Shown one piece after another: positions 58,438 to 64,000 of a stretch of DNA of 64,000 bases. The notes below the pieces were generated by a model, which had not been told where the DNA came from, did no database searches, and saw only the letters and a list, made by a program, of their open reading frames with translations. Made by a program: the position numbers and the translations under genes. Each line of letters starts with the position of its first letter. The stretch's first letter is position 1. The DNA lies in the NCBI GenBank assembly GCA_028532985.1, contig JANCIK010000003.1:1746001-1810000 (forward strand), read 5' to 3'. The DNA comes from Stropharia rugosoannulata (lineage: Eukaryota; Basidiomycota; Agaricomycetes; Agaricales; Strophariaceae).

Positions 58438-59060
58438 AGGAAAAATGTCTTCTCATAAGTCACTGTTTAACGTAAGTCGGATTCCTGGGTTTTCTCCTAA
58501 GGTTTGTATCATTGTAGAGTGGTAATTTATTGTATTTAATTTGGAAAATCTTCATGTGCTTCCGTCCGTTGCAACTTGCAAACATTACTTTTAATATCAA
58601 TATCCGAGTACTACGGATTGTCTAACATCCGATACGGTTCGCCTCCTGGAGCTTTGTAAAGTGCGATGGAACTGTTATACGTCATGGTTTTGCAAGTCTT
58701 TGAATATTTACAATTCAAACAAAGCACCATATACTTAGACAGATATGGTGTTTACCGACCACAGTGGTTTCCCTGAGGCCTGACTTCTCAGCCTGTGTCA
58801 CTCTGGCTCTACACAGGTGTTTAAGTACATTTCTCAATGATGCATGCATGCATTACATCAATTAAACCCTGCTAGCAAGACCGTTCATTTCTACGCTATA
58901 CACCCCTGCATTCCTATAAACTCCTTGCTAAGGATCTGGAAAACAAAACAGGGATATATGAAATACACAACGACAATACAAAAAGCTAAGCATCTGGAAA
59001 AGTTCGAAAGACTATTAAATAACGACTATACACACAGGTTCCCCTCCGATCATATATTCA
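58438..59060. other. Convergent 3' region, MIP1 / SNF2
   Basis: 623 bp, AT-rich, between two convergent stops. The ORF at 58844-59161 runs into the antisense of the neighbouring bromodomain gene and is not credible. Nothing else is seen. Confidence 0.5.
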
Positions 59061-62000
59061 TCACTCCGCGCCGCTGCTATAGTCATCATCACTCAGCACC
59101 TGCTTACGTCCCGCACTCCTCCCACGATTTGGTGGAGGGGGACGCTCGTCTTCGTCCATAGGAGTCAGAGCCGACGCATACGACCCAGTTGCTGAGCCTG
59201 TGCCTGCCGCAGGCGGTGCGCCAGGGAGGTCTGTACCCGCAATAACCTTTTCCCAGGTAGCATCGAACACCTTCTCCATTTCTTCGGCGTCTATATATAC
59301 CCACGAGCCTTCTTGATTGTATGTCCGTGCATTGTTAAACATCAAGCGCCAATCATCGCGGTACGCCAGAACAGACTTATAGTAATTTGAACTGCCACGT
59401 TTCCGCAGAAGAGAGAGAGCGATGGGTTGGGAGATGAGCTGGTAATAGTCAGGGTAATCCTACGTTAACGTTGAAAGCAGTCAATATGATGGCAATCGCA
59501 TAAGTTAAGAAACTTTACCCTTCTGTCCGGCAATTCACGGAAAAGCTCGCAACGTTTCCTGCCCGTTTCATCTTCGCAAGCTAGTACGGCACGGTAACAT
59601 TCATTGAATGCTTTCTTCATCCTTTCGCGCATAGCGGGCGGAATAGTATCAGAACCACCATTAGCCTTAGTTTTCCGTCGTTTCTGGAACTTGATATAAC
59701 ATACAGATAAATCCAAACCGATACAAGAGAATAAGAGTAGACGTACCGTGTCATGGTCATCGTCGTCATCGTCAACATCCGGTGATGCAGATAAGGACTT
59801 GACGCCCCTCTTACGCTTAGAACCCGTACCGGACTCGTAATCGTTAGCTTTCGCCTTGCCTTTCTTCGGCTTACGACCGCGACCATCGACAACATCAGAG
59901 GATGGCGTGTTACGCGCTGAGTCCTCTTTCAATAGCTTGTTATGAGCACGACGTTCCTTTTTATCTCGAGCACGTTCGGAAAGCTCTTGAATATCTTCAC
60001 CTTCTTCTAGAGCCTGTTGGAAATTGAGCATAAGCGTCTCACAATTGAAAGAGAAATATACCATAGCCCATGCATCATCACTGAGGCCATCATTGTAGCT
60101 AACCACGTTCCTACGACGTTGGCCACGCCCTTCCATGATCTCATCGACCTCTTTGACCTCAAAGGGCTCATCAGCCTGGTAACATTCTGGAAGCTCTTCA
60201 AATTGCATAAGGGGCTGAGGAGGTTTACCCCGTTTGCCGGAGGCACGCCAAGCCTCCTGCATCTCACGTTCTCGTTTAGTGTCCATCTCACGGAATATTT
60301 CAAGCTCATGTTCATGGCGATGAATCAACTCGTTGAGCTCTTCATCGTTCATGTCACCCGCTTCTTCGTTCTCTTCTTCTTGGTCGGCTTCCAAGATGGA
60401 GCGCTAAAATAACATTAGTATATATTGCGCAAAAGTAGGATGTAAATGTCCTAACCAAAAATTCTTCTTGCTCTTCCTGTGTGGACTTGTTGTCGAAGCG
60501 ACCTGCTTGGATGACTTTATCGTCTATGTCAAGCTTGTATCGCGCTCTTTGATACATAGCCTCTTCTACACTCTTCTCCGTGATAAAGCGAAGAATTAGA
60601 ACGACTTGCGTTTGACCAATACGATGTGCACGATCCTGAGCTTGCAGATCGGCGTGAGGATTCCAATCACTGTCGAATCTAGTAATAGAGTGAGCAAACA
60701 GCCAATCGTTACTTCTGATTACACGCCTACATGATAACAGTGTCGGCCGTCTGTAAATTCAGACCAAGGCCTCCCGCTCTTGTGGACAGAATGAAGACCA
60801 TATATTCTGAGTCTTTGGCGTTGAACAGTTGGACGAAAGAAGCACGTTCCTCAGTTTTTGTTCCACCGTCCAAGCGAAGGTACTTCCATCCCATCATTTT
60901 TAAGAAGTCTTCCATAATGTCCATAACTTTGGTCATTTGGAAGAAGATGAGGACCTAATTACAGATTTATCAGCATTCACTTGATCTTTTGATATATGAT
61001 GCTAACCCTGTGGCCTGTTGCGAAGAACTTGGGGAGGATACGATTCAAAAGTTCTATCTTCCCTGATGTTCGAATAAGCTTATCATCAATAAATCCACCA
61101 GGGCTGATCTTGTCTTCGACGCTCTCGAAGAGGAAAGGGTGTTGGCAGATTTTTCGCAGTTGCATTAGTTCGTTACTAAGTCCTTTGACGCTACAGAAGT
61201 AAATAAATAAATAAAAACAGCCTTTAAATTATGATGGAAATAAGAGCATCATACCCTTTAGAGTCTTTGCCGTCTGCAATCATCTTGTGTTTCTTCATTT
61301 GTTTGTACAATTGAGATTGCAATGCACTCATGCGAATTTTGATGACCTTTTCTACTTTGTCGGGAAGCTCATTCTCGACGTCCTTCTTGAGACGTCTAAG
61401 CAGGAAGGGACGAAGCACCTTATGCAAGCGGCGAATGATGAGAAGAGCCTCTTCTTCGTTTAACTCTATCTTGTCCCCAGTGCCAGAGTTGGCAAACGGA
61501 GTGTTAAACCACTCATCGAACGACTTGACCGAGTTGAAGATCTTCGGAAGGACGAAATTAAGGAGAGCCCAAAGCTCTGGCAAGTTGTTCTGTAGGGGAG
61601 TACCGGTAAGGAGGAGACGATAGCGCGAATGGTAGTAAGTGGTCAAAGTTTGAGTAAGTTTGCTCTGCGTGTTCTTCATGCGATGTCCTTCGTCTAATAT
61701 AACGGCCCGGTATTGTTAGTAGCTCATGCATATAGAACACTTATACGAACCAACAATCATATGTAACCACTTGATCTTGCTAAGATGGGGGCGATCCTTG
61801 ATAATATATTCATACGTCGTGAGGAGAACTTGAAATTGGCCAACGCGCAAATCGCCTTGAAGAGCACGTCGTTGCGCTGGGTTGCCTTTATATGCAACTA
61901 CCTTCACGCTAGGGGCCCATTTTGCAAACTCGCCTGACCAATTCGTCATAGTAGAAAGGGGGACTATAACAAGGTAAGGTCCACGTTGCCTCTTCGTCTC

Positions 62001-64000
62001 GATCAGAAAAGTAATCAAGGAAATCGTTTGAATGGTTTTCCCCAAACCCTATTTAAAAACCTGTTAGCTGCGTTAATTTCAATAAAATTGAGCCTACCAT
62101 TTCGTCTGCAAGGATGCCATTGAGCCTATTGTTGTATAGACTGACCATCCACTGCAAGCCTTTCATTTGGTAATCCTTCAGTTTGCCACCAACCAGAATA
62201 CCTGGCTGCCTCATGATCTTCTCAGAAATTCTGTGAGCCACCGCATAATAGTCAACCTTCTTATCGCCTTCAACCATGTCGTCAGCATTGATCTGGGCTC
62301 CGAATGTGGTCTCGTTTGCAGGCCCATCTTCTTGTTCAAATCCATGCTCGTTCATCGGCCCACCTTCATTCTGCTGAGCAACAACAGCTTGTGCAAGCGA
62401 GTCAAGATAAGCGTCTGTCTGACGAAGCAGATGGGTGATGCGAGTGTCCTTTGCAGTGTCGATAAGCTTCATATATGCCTCTTCATCATCGGCTTTAAGA
62501 GCTCTGAGACGTTCTTTCGCAAGCCTCTCAATACGTTTTTGCTCCTCTTTTTCGGTATGAAGATGAAAGTTGAGCACAGCACGACCCAGACGGAATATCC
62601 TGTCCTGAGCAGCCCTATTAACAGCAATGACTTCTTTGCCATGGTTGCAGATGACGCCGAGTTGCTCAACATGCTTATACTTTGCACGCCTTTCGCGATC
62701 AGCGCGCTGTTTGCGTTCAAGTTGCTCTGTCATTCGCGCATCGCGGATGTTGGGCTTTCGAGTGCGGCGGAATTCAAGGCGGTTGAGAGGAAGCATGGCC
62801 CCATGAGTCAGTCTCTCTGCAACCTGAGCCCGTAGAGCTCTCTGTTTGTCAAGGACGCGAAGCGATTTTAGCTCTATCAAAGCCCGTATTTTCCCATGCG
62901 CGGTGTCACTAGGGTGCATAAGAGCGCTATATGAAGGGCCAGAATAGGTGGTCACGGTGCTTTCACTCTCCTTGTCTTCTTTGAACTTCTCGTCTTGAGT
63001 AACATCAACGTTGGTGTCAAAGTTTCCATCGCCCATCGTGGAAGGCAAAGCCTCCAGTTCCCGAATTCGCTGGTGAATACGAGCGTCGATAAAGCGTTCA
63101 CGTTCGTTTATTATCTGGTGGGCGTCAAGACCAGCTGGCATGATGGTAGGAATTATGAGACGCTGCAAGTGCGTTGGAAACAAAGCCGGATCTGCGTCTG
63201 CAAATCGCTTCAAATGAGTGAAGGGATGCCTATATGCATTATATGGGTGGATGCCTGAGTTGACGTCGTCTTCTAAGAAAGGGCCCTTGGGATAGTCGGC
63301 AGACTCGACAGGTGTGGCATCCGCTTCTTCAGCTTTGACGGAACCTTCATGTGAAATAGAGGCAGAAAGAATAGGTGTGCTTGACTCTCCTTTAGTCGCC
63401 TTGACTGCGGCATCGACAATACGTGAAGGTGCATCCGGTCCTTGAAGCATCTTGTCGAGGTCAGGAATGGCAGTGTTTGGGACCCGCATAGCCTGCTGAA
63501 TATGCTCTGGGACGGGATGTCCTCGAGAAATGAGTTTAAAAGCATGAATTTGAGCACGCAGGGCATTGATTTGATCGGTGGTAAAAGACACTGGAGTCTG
63601 CGAGGTAGGAGGGAAAGATTGGGTAGGCAGGGGTCCACTTGTCAAGGAGGGTGTAGAGGTGGAACCATTGGTAAGTGCTTGAGTGTGACCGTTAGTTGTA
63701 GACTGGGGTTGAACCTGACCGTTGCTCATAGAATTTGTTTGTCGTTGTCCTTCATGAGGTGGTTGAGAAAGACATTGGGGACAGGAGGAACGGGAACTCA
63801 CGAGCACTGATAGCGGAGATGTACTTGAGAAGGTTCTCAAGCTCACCTGGAGACTTCTGCTCCGTAGGATTTTTGCGCAAGAAGTTAGCGCGCTTGGGAA
63901 GATGTTAACAGGGAGGATTTGCAAGGCAATACAATATGGGCATACCATCATCATCTGCTGGAGATCAGGCATGGGAGGCCTTTGCTGAGCAGGTTGCTGG
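59061..64000 (-). CDS. SNF2: SNF2/STH1-family chromatin remodelling ATPase, N-terminus cut by window edge
   Basis: Catalytic subunit of a SWI/SNF or RSC complex. Domain order from the right edge: a Gln/Pro-rich start ([15 protein letters not shown]), then a conserved helix [20 protein letters not shown]. The QLQ domain ([20 protein letters not shown]) and HSA domain ([13 protein letters not shown] through [17 protein letters not shown]) follow. The SNF2 ATPase begins [20 protein letters not shown], with the P-loop DEM|GLGKT split by an intron. Later motifs are [20 protein letters not shown], the helicase C domain ([37 protein letters not shown]), the SnAC region and a C-terminal bromodomain (YPDYYQLI...[14 protein letters not shown]). 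It is too short on this side to separate Snf2 from Sth1. The start codon lies beyond 64000. Confidence 0.94.

Overview
The window is nuclear DNA from a filamentous fungus, most likely an agaricomycete (mushroom-forming basidiomycete). Genes are dense, lie on both strands and are cut by many 45-75 nt GT-AG introns. Coding sequence is moderately GC-rich. The gene content is fungal: Cyc8/Ssn6, a Yap1-type bZIP, Brl1/Brr6, Erf4, Urb2, Dbp3 and a fungal ADAM protease, plus a ClpP that the model yeasts lack. No phage, plasmid, CRISPR or bacterial operon structure is visible.

Layout. 1-1174 (-): RWD + RING-between-RING ubiquitin ligase, cut by the left edge. 1936-6980 (+): URB2. 7057-8251 (+): mitochondrial trypsin-like protease. 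8400-9850: long region with a strong TATA box but no convincing protein. 9850-10031 (-): U2 snRNA with its own TATA box. 10492-13023 (-): unknown 824 aa protein. 13722-16638 (+): RBM26/27-type RNA-binding protein. 16997-18690 (-): mitochondrial branched-chain aminotransferase. 18760-22360 (-): tandem array of an unrecognised small-protein family, with two intact genes, one frameshifted pseudogene and one short relic. 23456-29567 (+): very large unknown coiled-coil protein. 30120-32102 (-): oxysterol-binding protein. 32172-34391 (-): DBP3 helicase. 34702-38725 (+): ADAM metalloprotease. 40607-41754 (-): ClpP. 41890-43333 (+): BRL1. 44388-44747 (-): SERF. 45024-48963 (+): SSN6/CYC8. 49921-51390 (+): ERF4. 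51621-53472 (+): YAP1. 54401-58437 (+): mitochondrial DNA polymerase gamma. 59061-right edge (-): SNF2/STH1 chromatin remodeller.

Most genes are conserved housekeeping functions. They cover ribosome biogenesis (URB2, DBP3), splicing and nuclear RNA (U2, RBM26/27), mitochondria (protease, BCAT, ClpP, MIP1), transcription control (SSN6, YAP1, SNF2) and membranes or lipids (OSBP, BRL1, ERF4). They are not an operon, but three head-to-head pairs share short promoters: DBP3/ADAM, ClpP/BRL1 and SERF/SSN6.

The most novel part is the 18.7-22.5 kb array. Its members share a protein signature (PCL[FY]IPDDS ... YSxYHE ... SHGP[IM]IV), and three of the four copies have the same 13-bp dyad, GGAARYAAYTTCC, upstream. 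The most striking gene-structure feature is a 6-nt micro-exon in the ADAM gene. It supplies the third zinc-binding histidine. Exon boundaries were worked out by eye from splice signals, reading frame and family motifs. None was confirmed by transcript data or a database search.
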